Counted from the stretch's first letter, positions 27,186-36,499 are shown. The stretch is DNA of 64,000 nt from UBA2705 sp963977105 (GCA_963977105.1 CAXBNI010000002.1:62001-126000); one strand, 5' to 3'. The notes: a model not told the origin generated them from the sequence alone. Numbers and translations: made by a program.

Positions 27186-27701
27186 TTATTTCTTCATAAG
27201 CTCTTTATGCGCTTTGCTAAAGCCTGAAAGTGAAAGCTTGACGCTAAACACTTTGCCTGTTTGGTCATGCGTCGCAAGGACAAGGTTGTTGCCTTTACGC
27301 ATTTCTTTTAACAATACTTCAGTCACGCCAATGCGCCCAAGGCAGCCGCCCGGTGTACAGGTGTGAAAATTAAATGCGTTTTTCTCGCCTTCATTTTTCT
27401 CGCCGCCATCAACTTGCATCAACACAGGGTTCGCAACCAATAAACCAAGGGGCAGAATAATAATGCCGCCAAGCTTGTCTTCTTTGTCTTTAAAGAGTGC
27501 GATCTCCATAAAACGCTGGCCTGTGTCTTTGACCGTGATCATCTGGAACATTTCGCAATATTCTTTTTTATCGGTTTCATTTGTTTTACAGCGGACATCC
27601 CATGCTTTTTCATCAGCGGCCTGTGCGCTTGGCGCGAAGCCTGCGACAGAAAACAATGCCAAAGCAGTGAGAGATAAAACAGAAAATACTATACGGCGCA
27701 T
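27186..27701 (-). CDS. Invasion-associated locus B (IalB) family secreted protein
   Basis: 171 residues from the ATG at 27701 (AAGG upstream). Signal peptide ends SAQAADEKAW. The family pattern is visible: W.V.C near the start (AWDVRCKT), a second Cys (EYCEMFQM), IIILPLGLLVANPV, and FHTCTPGGCLGRIGV. IalB proteins are small periplasmic or envelope proteins common in alphaproteobacteria, named from Bartonella, with roles in host or stress settings that are poorly defined. The four Cys probably form two disulfides. Single gene with its own terminator. Confidence 0.88.
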   Translation of the reverse strand: MRRIVFSVLSLTALALFSVAGFAPSAQAADEKAWDVRCKTNETDKKEYCEMFQMITVKDTGQRFMEIALFKDKEDKLGGIIILPLGLLVANPVLMQVDGGEKNEGEKNAFNFHTCTPGGCLGRIGVTEVLLKEMRKGNNLVLATHDQTGKVFSVKLSLSGFSKAHKELMKK

Positions 27702-27773
27702 AAAACTAACCTTCCTTATAATTAAGCAATGCCTCAATGACTTAAAGCATTATAAAAATCTAACGCACGAGTT

Positions 27774-28652
27774 TTAACATGGCATTGTTTTACGTAGCAA
27801 GGCCGGCCAGAGATCAATCCACCCTTTTCCGTGCGTTACGCCTTTTAACGTTTCAATGCGCACGCAGCGCGGGTCGCCCATTTTGCTGACGAAGCTCTGT
27901 GCGATGGGCTGCGGGACGATCGGGTCATCAGCGCCGACAAAATGATATTGCGGCAAGGCGGCGTAGTCCGGTGCATAATTTGCAGGGTTGAGCGATTCGG
28001 GCATCATGCTGACTTTATGGTAGCGTGAATGGGCATCAATATCTAAATTCCCTGCGACTGTGCGGATCGCGGTGATGTCGGTGCGGCCGCGCGCCATTAA
28101 CAACGCCAAAGTTGCGCCGCCTGAATATCCGACCAGTTCGACATGCTGCCAGCCGCGCTCCGCCTTGAGGCGCGCAAGCAAGGCGCTATAGGCGCGCAGA
28201 ACTTCGGGCGCGTAGCGGTGGGTTGTCCAATATTTACGTGGGCAGTTGCCTTCGCGGTCCCAGCCAGAATACTGACATGGGCGCGCAAGGTAGACGCGGT
28301 CCACCCCTGCGCCGCTGTCAATTTCAGCAAGGCGCAGCGCGTAAGGGTCAATCGGCGTTGGGTTTAATGATGGCGTGGATTTACTCAGCCATGCAAGGCC
28401 GTCGCCCTCAATATAGACGCGCCCTGTGGTGGCGGCTTTGGTGTTGGTTGCGCTCAGATAGGCGGTGACGTAAAAAGGTGCCGCGTGGAAAACGTGCTTA
28501 TCCAGCCCGTCGCGCGCGGCAACATCATCCGCCAAAGCAAAGCGGTTTGATAAAGACGCGCCGCAGCCAGATAACGCCAACAGCACAAAGCCGCTCAATA
28601 ATACAAATATGGACGCTTTGACAGCGCCCATATTCTTTGTTTCATGCTGCAT
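27774..28652 (-). CDS. Lipoprotein alpha/beta-hydrolase, intact triad
   Basis: 292 residues from the ATG at 28652, just after the stop of the upstream paralogue. A hydrophobic segment ends in the lipobox LSGC, so the protein is probably lipid-anchored in the envelope. An alpha/beta-hydrolase core follows, with nucleophile elbow GYSGGA (Ser about 177), acid FVGADDPIVP (Asp about 242/243) and histidine in GVTHGKGW (His about 274). Extra Cys pairs (PCQYSGW, NCPRKYW) suggest disulfides. Substrate is unknown; esterase or thioesterase are possible. Tandem paralogue of 28657-29655. Confidence 0.82.
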   Translation of the reverse strand: MQHETKNMGAVKASIFVLLSGFVLLALSGCGASLSNRFALADDVAARDGLDKHVFHAAPFYVTAYLSATNTKAATTGRVYIEGDGLAWLSKSTPSLNPTPIDPYALRLAEIDSGAGVDRVYLARPCQYSGWDREGNCPRKYWTTHRYAPEVLRAYSALLARLKAERGWQHVELVGYSGGATLALLMARGRTDITAIRTVAGNLDIDAHSRYHKVSMMPESLNPANYAPDYAALPQYHFVGADDPIVPQPIAQSFVSKMGDPRCVRIETLKGVTHGKGWIDLWPALLRKTMPC

Positions 28653-28656
28653 TGGT

Positions 28657-29655
28657 TTATTTCTTACCGCGGCCATGCATATCATCCATAATGTCTAATG
28701 TATCAGGGTTAAATGGCACTGGCGTTAAATCAACAACAGGCTCCATGCCTCCATTTTCGCGGTTCGCGCGGCAATTAAGCGGCAGCTTTAATAAGTCAGG
28801 CCATTGCTCAACCCAGCCATCTTGGTCATCCGCGTCTGGAATAATGCTGTGACGCATACACCATGTTGGGCCAACGGCCTGCGCGTAATTGTGATAGCTT
28901 TGCAAGGCTTCGACCTTATCATCCTCACCAACGAAGTGATATTGCGGCAAATGCGCCATTGATTGTGCGTAGTCAATCGGGTTAAGGCCGCCTTCGTAAT
29001 AATGGTTTAATTTACGATCCGCATATTCAGAGCCATCTAAATAACTCGCCGCCGTACGTACCGCTTCGACATCCATACGCTGTGAAGCGAGGATCGTCGC
29101 AACAGACGCGCCGCTGCCGTAACCGTTTAATACGAAAGTATCAACGCCATGGTAACGGCGTATATTATCTAAAGCCTGCATATAGGAATCAAGCACAGAT
29201 GACGACACAGGGCCTTCTTTATAATATTTGTTTACGCAGCGCCCAGCCTCGCTCTCGCCCAGTAAGGCACGGCGCAAATACTGACACGGCGATGAAAGGT
29301 AAATTACGTTACTCGCCGAATCGCGTGCGGCAAGGCGCAACGCAACAGGGTTAGATGGCGCTTTGGAGTAAAAAATCTTTGGGTTAAGCTCATTGAAAGA
29401 GAAACCATCACGAAAAACCTGATTATCCTCGATATAGACCTGCACGACCTTAAGCGGGTCATGAACACGCTCAAAAGCGACCAAAGCCACATCATCGGTT
29501 GGCACTTGGCGTTTCAACATGAAAACAGGAAGCGCAATGCGGTTAAGCTGCGTTTCTTTAACGTGTATCGCGCCGCTTTCGCAGCCAGCAAGGCCAGCCA
29601 AAAGCGTGATACCTAAAGCTAAAGTTGAGAATTTTTTGAATGTTTTGAATATCAT
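28657..29655 (-). CDS. Lipoprotein alpha/beta-hydrolase paralogue with altered triad
   Basis: 332 residues; lipobox LAGC (Cys25). It aligns along its length with the downstream gene (LALRLA, SPCQY, KYY, HFVGEDD, W..WPDLL). The nucleophile elbow reads GYGSGA (178-183), so Gly replaces Ser at the canonical position and Ser is shifted by one. The segment that carries His in the paralogue reads DADDQDGW here, with no His. It may be a pseudoenzyme or use a rearranged site. It has a C-terminal Pro-rich extension of about 35 residues. Probably one operon with 27774-28652 (4-base gap). Confidence 0.8.
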   Translation of the reverse strand: MIFKTFKKFSTLALGITLLAGLAGCESGAIHVKETQLNRIALPVFMLKRQVPTDDVALVAFERVHDPLKVVQVYIEDNQVFRDGFSFNELNPKIFYSKAPSNPVALRLAARDSASNVIYLSSPCQYLRRALLGESEAGRCVNKYYKEGPVSSSVLDSYMQALDNIRRYHGVDTFVLNGYGSGASVATILASQRMDVEAVRTAASYLDGSEYADRKLNHYYEGGLNPIDYAQSMAHLPQYHFVGEDDKVEALQSYHNYAQAVGPTWCMRHSIIPDADDQDGWVEQWPDLLKLPLNCRANRENGGMEPVVDLTPVPFNPDTLDIMDDMHGRGKK

Positions 29656-29740
29656 GACAGACCCATCATCATAAGAATTTTTAAGTTAAATAACCGCATA
29701 ACTGTATCACGGTGCCTGTGAAAAGCCTATAGCGTTTTTT

Positions 29741-30505
29741 TTAGTTGTCCAAAGTCAAAATGACAGGCACATGGTCAGATGGCTGTTCTAGGCCGCGCGG
29801 GGCGGTATCAATCACGCAGCTTTCCATGCGGTCAACCAATGTCGGCGACAGCAGAAAATGGTCAATGCGAATACCGTGGTTTTTTTGGTAAGCGCCGCGC
29901 TGATAATCCCAGAAGCTATATTGTTCGTCTTGATGATTATTGACGCGGAATGCATCTGTGTAGCCCAAAAACCCGTATGAGCGGTACAAAGCGCGGGTTT
30001 GCGGCAGCGTCGCGGCGTCGCCTTCCCATGCTTTGGGATCATGGCAGTCGCGGTCTTCGGGAATTACATTGTAATCGCCAGCGACCAAAACATCGCTTTC
30101 TGCGCCGCGCAGGCCTTCCATATAAGTGTAAAGCCGCTTCATCCATGATAATTTATAAGTGTATTTGTCGCTATCAACTGGGTTGCCGTTGGGCAAATAG
30201 ATATTAACGCAGCGTACGCCGTTAATCATGCAATCAAGGAAACGCGCTTGTTCATCGCTCTCATCGCCAGGTAACTTATCACAGCGCAGGTCAATGTCGT
30301 GCTTGCTTAATATCGCTACGCCATTATAGGCTTTTTGTGCGGTATAGGCTGATTTATAGCCGATTTCTTCAAATGCTGCAGCAGGAAAGGCCTCGCCCTT
30401 AAGTTCTTGCAGCATCAATACGTCGACTTGATGCGTCGCGAGCCAGTTTTTAACATGCTCAAGGCGTATTTTGATTGAATTTACATTCCAAATGGCAATT
30501 TTCAT
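29741..30505 (-). CDS. xthA: Exodeoxyribonuclease III
   Basis: AP endonuclease / 3'-5' exonuclease of base excision repair. The 254-residue EEP-fold enzyme has the N-terminal IAIWNVNSI (Asn), LMLQELKGE (metal Glu), GDYNVIPEDRD, the RIDHFLLS segment and terminal PSDHVPVILTL (catalytic Asp-His). Length fits the family. It lies downstream of the A-type Fe-S carrier gene on the same strand, an arrangement common in alphaproteobacteria. Confidence 0.95.
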   Translation of the reverse strand: MKIAIWNVNSIKIRLEHVKNWLATHQVDVLMLQELKGEAFPAAAFEEIGYKSAYTAQKAYNGVAILSKHDIDLRCDKLPGDESDEQARFLDCMINGVRCVNIYLPNGNPVDSDKYTYKLSWMKRLYTYMEGLRGAESDVLVAGDYNVIPEDRDCHDPKAWEGDAATLPQTRALYRSYGFLGYTDAFRVNNHQDEQYSFWDYQRGAYQKNHGIRIDHFLLSPTLVDRMESCVIDTAPRGLEQPSDHVPVILTLDN

Positions 30506-30578
30506 TAGACCCGATACCTTTATTATTTATCGCGCCATAGTAACGGCAAATAACGAAAAAGGAAGACCGAAATATAGA

Positions 30579-30899
30579 TTAAAGGGAGAACGACGTGCCG
30601 CAGCCACATGAGCTGTTCGCCGCAGGGTTATCAATCTGGAACATGCGCCCCATCATATCATCATGAAATTTTATGGTTGAGCCTTTCATATATTTCAGTG
30701 ACAGCGAATCGATAACGACCACGCCCTCATATATCAGGTCATCATCGCTGACGGCCTCGTTATCCCACTCATATTTATACTGGAAACCAGAACAACCGCC
30801 GCCATCAACGCGAATCCGCAAATGCAGACTTGCGTCAGCCTTTGCCTCGCGTTCACGTTTTACTTCATTTATTGCAGTCTCATCAATAATCAGTGCCAT
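30579..30899 (-). CDS. A-type iron-sulfur carrier (ErpA/IscA family)
   Basis: 106 residues from the ATG at 30899 (MALIIDETA); the upstream frame to 30968 is too long for the family. The three Cys that bind the cluster are visible: DGGGCSGFQY and the C-terminal NSSCGCGTSF. It transfers 2Fe-2S/4Fe-4S clusters to apoproteins in the cytoplasm. ErpA is the most likely assignment given the neighbourhood with xthA and dgt, but IscA or SufA cannot be excluded. Divergent from dgt. Confidence 0.9.
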   Translation of the reverse strand: MALIIDETAINEVKREREAKADASLHLRIRVDGGGCSGFQYKYEWDNEAVSDDDLIYEGVVVIDSLSLKYMKGSTIKFHDDMMGRMFQIDNPAANSSCGCGTSFSL

Positions 30900-31048
30900 C
30901 AGCATCCATACTCTAGTGTCAAAAAAACATCTCCTTATATTATATGGAGGAATACTCAAAATAATCAAGCTCTACGACTTGGCGCGGGGGCATCATTCTG
31001 TTAGTTTTGGGTAAATCTGAAATAAAAAACGCGAAATGAGTTTGTGAA

Positions 31049-32287
31049 ATGACAACAAATGCTGCCGAAAGCAATATGGCTTATAATTATTGCGCCGTGC
31101 CTTTAGCACATTATGCCTGCCGCCCCGACCAAAGCCGTGGCCGCATACATGATGAAGCAGAAAGCCGCCACCGCACTTGTTTTCAGCGTGACCGCGACCG
31201 CGTCATTCACTGCAGCGCCTTTCGCCGCCTTAAAGACAAAACCCAAGTCTTTGTTTACTATGAAGGTGAAGATTACCGCACCAGATTATCCCACACTATC
31301 GAAGTCGCGCAGATTGCCCGTACGCTGTCTCGTGCATTATTGGTCAATGAAGACCTCGCAGAGGCCATTGCCCTTGCACATGATTTAGGCCACACGCCAT
31401 TTGCCCATGCCGGTGAAGAAACCCTTAAAAAATGCATGAAGGATTTAGGCGAGTTTGAACATAACGACCAATCCCTGCGTGTCCTCACCACATTAGAAGA
31501 CAAATACCCATCATGGCGCGGGTTAAACCTGACATGGGAAACACTGGAAGGCGTGGTCAAGCATAATGGCCCTTTAATTGGCCCCAATGCGCGTAAGCAA
31601 GTCGCGCCACTGCCAACATCACTGCGTGAACTGCAAGAGCACGCCGAATTAGAGATTGAAGGCTTTGCATCCGTTGAGGCTCAGGTCGCCGCGCTTGCTG
31701 ATGACATTGCATATAATAACCATGACGTTGAAGACGGTTTAAAATCTGAGATATTCTCATTGCATGATATTTGTAGCGCCGTCCCCCTCTTCCGCGAGCG
31801 CGTTGAATGCGTGCGTGCAAAATATAGTGACTTACCTGAGAAAATTTTGATCTCAGAATCCATCCGCGACATGATGGGCGTGATGGTCGATGATGTTTTG
31901 GCAGAAAGCTTGAAAAATCTAGCGGCGTTAAAACCACAACATGTTGATGACGTACGCGCACACAATGCCGCGATTGTCAGGTTTTCCGATGGCATGTTCC
32001 AAGAGCTAAAGATCCTACGCGCTTTTTTGATGGAAAATATGTACCGCCATTACACCGTTCAGCGCATCTGGGTAAAGGCCGAGAAGATCATTGGCGACTT
32101 ATTCAATGTCTTTATCGGCGACAATTTGCTTTTACCGACCGAAGTGCAAAACGAAATTAAAGCGCTAAAAAATGATAATAACGGCTTCCGTAAAGCGCGG
32201 ATTATTGCCGACCATATTGCCTGCATGACCGACCGCAGCGCCGCCGCCGAACATGAAGCAATATTTAATCTATATAAGCGCCTATAA
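31049..32287 (+). CDS. dgt: dGTP triphosphohydrolase-like protein
   Basis: 412-residue HD-domain enzyme hydrolysing dNTPs to deoxynucleoside and triphosphate. Conserved are the SRHRTCFQRDRDRVIHCSAF region, the RTRLSHTIEVAQIAR helix (metal His), AHDLGHTPFAHAGE (the HD motif) and the NNHDVEDGL segment. Fits the alphaproteobacterial Dgt-like family, usually followed by argS and a SPOR protein; here the SPOR gene follows directly. Confidence 0.93.
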   Translation: MTTNAAESNMAYNYCAVPLAHYACRPDQSRGRIHDEAESRHRTCFQRDRDRVIHCSAFRRLKDKTQVFVYYEGEDYRTRLSHTIEVAQIARTLSRALLVNEDLAEAIALAHDLGHTPFAHAGEETLKKCMKDLGEFEHNDQSLRVLTTLEDKYPSWRGLNLTWETLEGVVKHNGPLIGPNARKQVAPLPTSLRELQEHAELEIEGFASVEAQVAALADDIAYNNHDVEDGLKSEIFSLHDICSAVPLFRERVECVRAKYSDLPEKILISESIRDMMGVMVDDVLAESLKNLAALKPQHVDDVRAHNAAIVRFSDGMFQELKILRAFLMENMYRHYTVQRIWVKAEKIIGDLFNVFIGDNLLLPTEVQNEIKALKNDNNGFRKARIIADHIACMTDRSAAAEHEAIFNLYKRL

Positions 32288-32314
32288 GCGCCACAACAGA
32301 ATGAAGACAACGCA

Positions 32315-33241
32315 ATGAAACCAAATGCAATCTTACTTATATGTGCGGTGATTATCGCCAGTGGCCTCGTATGGTACAGCGCAAACAACACCAGCGGCAC
32401 GGTGCCGATTATACGCGCGGATAATTCCCCGATAAAAGAGCGCCCCAATGAACGCGGCGGCATGAATATCGCGCATAAAGACAGCACAATATACAACACC
32501 ATGCGCGGCAGCGCTGAACAGGGGCGCGTTGAAAACTTGCTCGCAGAGCGCCCTGCGCAAGGCAGCGTTAACCGCGATGAGTTATTTGCAGGCATCAAAG
32601 CACAGCAAATCAAAAAGCAACAAGCCGCAGCAGTCATTGAGCCTAAAGAAATAAAGGCCACAGAAACAGAGTCCGCAAGCCAAGTGATGAGCAGCAACAA
32701 CACAGTGCCGCTATCGCCAGCCCTTGAAGAACAGAGCACAACCACGCCCCCAGAAGCAAGCGGCGCGCTCGAAATCGTAAAAACTGAAAAACACACCACG
32801 GTAAACGTCACCACCCCAAAGGCGCGCCCGCGAAATGCGCTCACCGCTACGGCAAAGTCTAGCACCACCACTCCGGCAGATACAAAGCAACTCAGCAGCC
32901 TGCTTGCTGAAGTACAAGGCTTAAAAATTGATCCCATCCAAAAAAAGAAAGCGCAGCCTGCAAACGCGCCCTCCATAACACAAGCGACACACAGCGCCGG
33001 AAGTCACTATATTCAAATTGGTAGCTTAAGGTCGGAATCCGCCGCCAAAGCTCACTGGGCAGCACGCAGTAAAGAGTTCGCCGCGACGCTCAAAGGCTTC
33101 TCACTACGCATTGAACATATTGAAATCGCAGAGCGCGGCAGCTTTTATCGTGTACAGGGCGGCGCCGTCAGCAAAGAAACTGCGAAAAAGGCTTGCGCCG
33201 TTATAAACGCGCGCCACAGCAACAGCTGCATCGTGAAATAG
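32315..33241 (+). CDS. SPOR-domain membrane protein
   Basis: 308 residues. An N-terminal membrane helix (about 5-22) anchors a long, low-complexity Thr/Ala/Pro/Lys periplasmic linker (about 30-220). The C-terminal SPOR domain (about 230-308) starts SHYIQIGSLRSESAAKAHW and ends with ARHSNSCIVK. SPOR domains bind denuded glycan strands at the division septum, so this is a likely cell-division/peptidoglycan protein. It follows dgt by 27 bases, so is co-transcribed. Confidence 0.88.
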   Translation: MKPNAILLICAVIIASGLVWYSANNTSGTVPIIRADNSPIKERPNERGGMNIAHKDSTIYNTMRGSAEQGRVENLLAERPAQGSVNRDELFAGIKAQQIKKQQAAAVIEPKEIKATETESASQVMSSNNTVPLSPALEEQSTTTPPEASGALEIVKTEKHTTVNVTTPKARPRNALTATAKSSTTTPADTKQLSSLLAEVQGLKIDPIQKKKAQPANAPSITQATHSAGSHYIQIGSLRSESAAKAHWAARSKEFAATLKGFSLRIEHIEIAERGSFYRVQGGAVSKETAKKACAVINARHSNSCIVK

Positions 33242-33391
33242 GCCACGTCTAGGAAGCCCAGAAAACCAAAGTAAAAACGCAATTGATGCATTATTTGACT
33301 AAAACGCTTCACAAATATGAATTGGGGCGCTATTTTATATGAAGCTAAATTTAATCATGGCGTATCAATTCCACGAAAAGGTATCTTTCAA

Positions 33392-34186
33392 ATGGCTCAG
33401 TTTACACTGCCCAAAAATTCTAAAATCAGCAAAGGCCATAAATTTACGGCCAAAGAAGATGCAAAAGATGTAAAGAATTTCAGAATTTATCGCTGGGATC
33501 CCGACCGTGACGAAACGCCGCGCATGGATGAATATGAGCTTGATACTGCGGCTTGTGGCCCTATGGTGCTCGACGCGTTGATCAAGATTAAAGACGAAGT
33601 CGACAGCACATTAACCTTCCGCCGCTCTTGCCGCGAAGGTATTTGTGGATCATGTGCTATGAATATTGACGGCACCAATACACTCGCCTGCTTAAAGCCC
33701 ATCGACGAAGTAAAAGGTGACGTAAAAATTACGCCGCTGCCACATATGCCTGTGGTCAAAGACCTTGTCCCTGATTTGAACCATGTTTATGCGCAATACG
33801 AATCAATCGAACCGTGGCTAAAAAGCGACACGCCAGCCCCTGAAAAAGAGCGCCTACAAAGCGCTGCTGACGCTGATATTCTTAACGGTGATGATGGCCA
33901 CGGCCCTGCGGCATGTATTTTATGTTTCTGCTGTTCAACATCCTGCCCAAGTTACTGGTGGAATGGTGATCGCTTCTTAGGCCCAGCTATTTTATTGCAG
34001 GCTTATCGCTGGATATCTGATTCGCGTGATGATGCGGTCGGTGAACGTCTTGATCAATTAGAAGACCCATTCCGCCTTTTCCGCTGTCATACAATTATGA
34101 ATTGTACAAAGACATGTCCAAAAGGCCTCAACCCTGCAAAATCAATCGCAGAAATTAAGAAGCTTATGGTCGCACGCCAAGCGTAA
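33392..34186 (+). CDS. sdhB: Succinate dehydrogenase iron-sulfur subunit
   Basis: 264 residues from the ATG at 33392 (AAAAGG upstream), not the 33317 frame start. Carries electrons from SdhA FAD to quinone. The 2Fe-2S ligands are in CREGICGSCAMN with a further Cys downstream (LACLKP). The 4Fe-4S/3Fe-4S ligands are in CILCFCCSTSCPSYWWN and CHTIMNCTKTCPKGLNP. It lies about 21 kb from sdhCDA and on the opposite strand, so it is transcribed separately from its partners. Confidence 0.97.
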   Translation: MAQFTLPKNSKISKGHKFTAKEDAKDVKNFRIYRWDPDRDETPRMDEYELDTAACGPMVLDALIKIKDEVDSTLTFRRSCREGICGSCAMNIDGTNTLACLKPIDEVKGDVKITPLPHMPVVKDLVPDLNHVYAQYESIEPWLKSDTPAPEKERLQSAADADILNGDDGHGPAACILCFCCSTSCPSYWWNGDRFLGPAILLQAYRWISDSRDDAVGERLDQLEDPFRLFRCHTIMNCTKTCPKGLNPAKSIAEIKKLMVARQA

Positions 34187-34264
34187 AACGCCGCAAGCCG
34201 CACAGCAAAACACTGATAATATGCACATTTTGCATCGATAGCTCACTATCCATGTACTTTACGC

Positions 34265-34292
34265 TTGCCTATTTATGGCTCGTCCATATATA
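34265..34292 (+). promoter_or_regulatory. Candidate promoter for infA
   Basis: TTGCCT (34265-34270), 16 bases, TATATA (34287-34292), about 40 bases before infA. Confidence 0.4.
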
Positions 34293-34332
34293 ACAACCCT
34301 ACAGAATAATTAATTATATAAGAAATGGTGCC

Positions 34333-34551
34333 ATGGCTAAAGAAGACCTGATTGAATTTAAAGGAACTGTAACTGAAGTTCTCCCGAACGCAATGTTTCG
34401 CGTTAAGCTTGAAAATGACCACGAAGTTCTTGCGCATACTGCTGGCAAGATGCGTAAAAACCGTATCCGCGTATTACAAGGCGATACTGTTGTTGTTGAA
34501 ATGACACCTTACGACCTTTCAAAAGGCCGTATCATCTTCCGCGAGAAGTAA
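34333..34551 (+). CDS. infA: Translation initiation factor IF-1
   Basis: 72-residue single OB/S1-fold protein that occupies the ribosomal A site during initiation. Sequence is typical throughout: MAKEDLIEFKGTVTEVLPNA, LAHTAGKMRKNRIRVL, MTPYDLSKGRIIFREK. Heads the infA-maf-rng cluster conserved in alphaproteobacteria. Confidence 0.98.
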   Translation: MAKEDLIEFKGTVTEVLPNAMFRVKLENDHEVLAHTAGKMRKNRIRVLQGDTVVVEMTPYDLSKGRIIFREK

Positions 34552-34590
34552 AATCCACTTAGCTTACTCACGCGTTAAGGCAAGTTTACC

Positions 34591-35193
34591 ATGTCGAAAT
34601 CACAACTGATTCTTGCCTCCGCTTCCCCGCGCCGATTAGAACTGCTAAAACAGATTCATATTACGCCCGCGCATATTTTTCCCGCCGATATTAACGAAGA
34701 GCGCCAGTCTGGTGAAAAGCCTGCTGCGTTAGCTGAGCGGCTTGCTGTAGAAAAAGCGCAGCATGTCTATAATGCACAGCGCATAAGCCATCCTGACCAT
34801 TATATTTTAGCCGCAGATACCGTTGTCAGCCTTGGACAACGTGACCTCGCAAAACCAAATGACGCAAAACAAGCCGCATATTTTTTAAAGCTGCTTTCAG
34901 GGCGCCGTCATGATGTTTTAGGCGGCATAGCGATGATCGCACCAGACGGCACAGTTTCTTCACGTCTTATCCGCAGCAGCGTTAAATTTAAACGCCTCAG
35001 CCCTCAAGACATTGAAGGCTACATTGCCAGCAATGAATGGGATGGCAAAGCAGGCGGCTATGCCATACAAGGCCTTGCCGCGCGTTATATTAAATCCATC
35101 CAAGGCTCCTACACCAATATTGTCGGCTTATCCTTATATGAGACACACAACATGCTAAACGGGCTTGGCTATAACGCTTCATCCCCTTTATAA
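34591..35193 (+). CDS. maf: Maf-family nucleoside triphosphate pyrophosphatase
   Basis: 200 residues. House-cleaning enzyme hydrolysing dTTP/UTP or modified NTPs to monophosphates. The ILASASPRRLELL phosphate motif, ILAADTVVSL with the catalytic Asp, GRRHDVLGG, and KAGGYAIQG are visible. 39 bases after infA and 7 bases before rng: one operon. Confidence 0.94.
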   Translation: MSKSQLILASASPRRLELLKQIHITPAHIFPADINEERQSGEKPAALAERLAVEKAQHVYNAQRISHPDHYILAADTVVSLGQRDLAKPNDAKQAAYFLKLLSGRRHDVLGGIAMIAPDGTVSSRLIRSSVKFKRLSPQDIEGYIASNEWDGKAGGYAIQGLAARYIKSIQGSYTNIVGLSLYETHNMLNGLGYNASSPL

Positions 35194-35200
35194 TAGCCGC

Positions 35201-36418
35201 ATGGAAATTTTAATTGATAGCATTAGTGATTCGCTCTGCGCTGTGGCTTTAGACAAAGGACACAAGCTAGAAGCCGTTGAAATTGACCCCGAACTTGAAC
35301 AAGTGCGTCATGGTACAATTTACATGGGGCGTATTGACCGCATTGATGCCACAGAAAACACCGCCTATATCGATATTGGCAATAATTTACAGGGCTTCCT
35401 TAACGCCAAGGATGCGCGGCATTTAGGCAACAAAACAGATAAATCACTCTCCCAGTGGCTTAATAATGGCGATTTAGTCATTGTGCAGGCACAAGATGGC
35501 GCGGTCATGCCCCGCAGCCATGCATATGATGATTATGAAGACAAGCATGTTCGCCTGACAATGGACATCACCTTACATGGGCGCTTCACCCTTTATGCGC
35601 CTTACCGTAAAGACAACAAAATTTCCCGCCGCATTGACGATAAGCAGCGCCGCGCCCATTTAAAAGACATGATGGACAAAGAAGACATGCAGGGCACCGT
35701 CCTGCGTGCCGCATCAACCATGCTGCAAAACGATATGATTTTGCGTGAATATAAATTGCTCCGAAAAATATGGCTCGCGGTTTTAGAAAGCCTGCCGACA
35801 GCAAACACCGCCCGCCCAATATTGGCGGGGCCAAACGCAATGATGCGGATGCTTGCCAACCAAGCCATGAACACAATTGAGCGCATCGAGATCTGCGGCG
35901 AGGATTATTTCGACCTCACCCAGACATGGTGTATGCAATTCGCCCCCGACTTGGTTAACAAGCTCGTCTTTAGCGACATTAAGGAAACGAGCCGCGATGC
36001 GGACAGGTTATTCGAATTCCGCGGCGTCTTAACGCCGATAGAAGACCTCTACCGCCCCTATTGCGTGTTAGATAACGGCAGCTCCATCATTATCGAGGAA
36101 ACGGCTGCGCTGACGGCTGTGGACGTTAATCGCGGTGCGGCGGATGGCTCTCGCCTTGACGTCAATATATATACGGCCAAGGAAATCATGCGCCAAATCC
36201 GCCTGCGCAACTTAAGCGGCATTATTATTATCGACTTCCTTAAAATGAAAAATGATGATGAACGCAAAAAATTTACAAAGCTTGTGAAAGATTTAGCCCG
36301 TACTGACCCGTATACAGTACAAGTACACGGCCTAACCAAGCTAGGCCTGATGGAGCTAACCCGCGCACGCCGCACGCCGCCACTGGCGGATAAGCTTGAT
36401 TTAGTCATTAACAGCTAA
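35201..36418 (+). CDS. rng: Ribonuclease E/G-family protein (short form)
   Basis: 405 residues from the ATG at 35201; the longer frame overlaps maf. Single-strand-specific endoribonuclease family for rRNA and mRNA processing. The N-terminal S1-like region (about 35-120, GRIDRIDATENTAYIDIG) and the catalytic Asp segments ALTAVDVNRGA and IIIIDFLKM are present. The protein stops just before the CPxCxG zinc-link found in RNase E/RNase G, so tetramerisation via zinc is not expected. This short form is usual for this alphaproteobacterial locus. A usual yacG neighbour is absent. Confidence 0.9.
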   Translation: MEILIDSISDSLCAVALDKGHKLEAVEIDPELEQVRHGTIYMGRIDRIDATENTAYIDIGNNLQGFLNAKDARHLGNKTDKSLSQWLNNGDLVIVQAQDGAVMPRSHAYDDYEDKHVRLTMDITLHGRFTLYAPYRKDNKISRRIDDKQRRAHLKDMMDKEDMQGTVLRAASTMLQNDMILREYKLLRKIWLAVLESLPTANTARPILAGPNAMMRMLANQAMNTIERIEICGEDYFDLTQTWCMQFAPDLVNKLVFSDIKETSRDADRLFEFRGVLTPIEDLYRPYCVLDNGSSIIIEETAALTAVDVNRGAADGSRLDVNIYTAKEIMRQIRLRNLSGIIIIDFLKMKNDDERKKFTKLVKDLARTDPYTVQVHGLTKLGLMELTRARRTPPLADKLDLVINS

Positions 36419-36450
36419 CGGCCTAAACGTCACAACCACCGCACAATTAT

Positions 36451-36499
36451 GAAATGTGACCGAAATGTGACAAACATAGCCGCAATTTTTGTCACATTT
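36451..36499. repeat. Repeated and inverted AAATGTGAC element
   Basis: GAAATGTGAC (36451-36460) is followed by perfect 12-bp inverted arms AAATGTGACAAA (36463-36474) and TTTGTCACATTT (36488-36499). Possible operator; no T run directly follows, so a terminator is less likely. Confidence 0.5.

Noticed and set aside
32059..32976. 305-residue minus-strand ORF over dgt and the SPOR gene
   Set aside because: Hydrophobic, low-complexity shadow frame; the plus strand encodes a conserved Dgt and SPOR domain.
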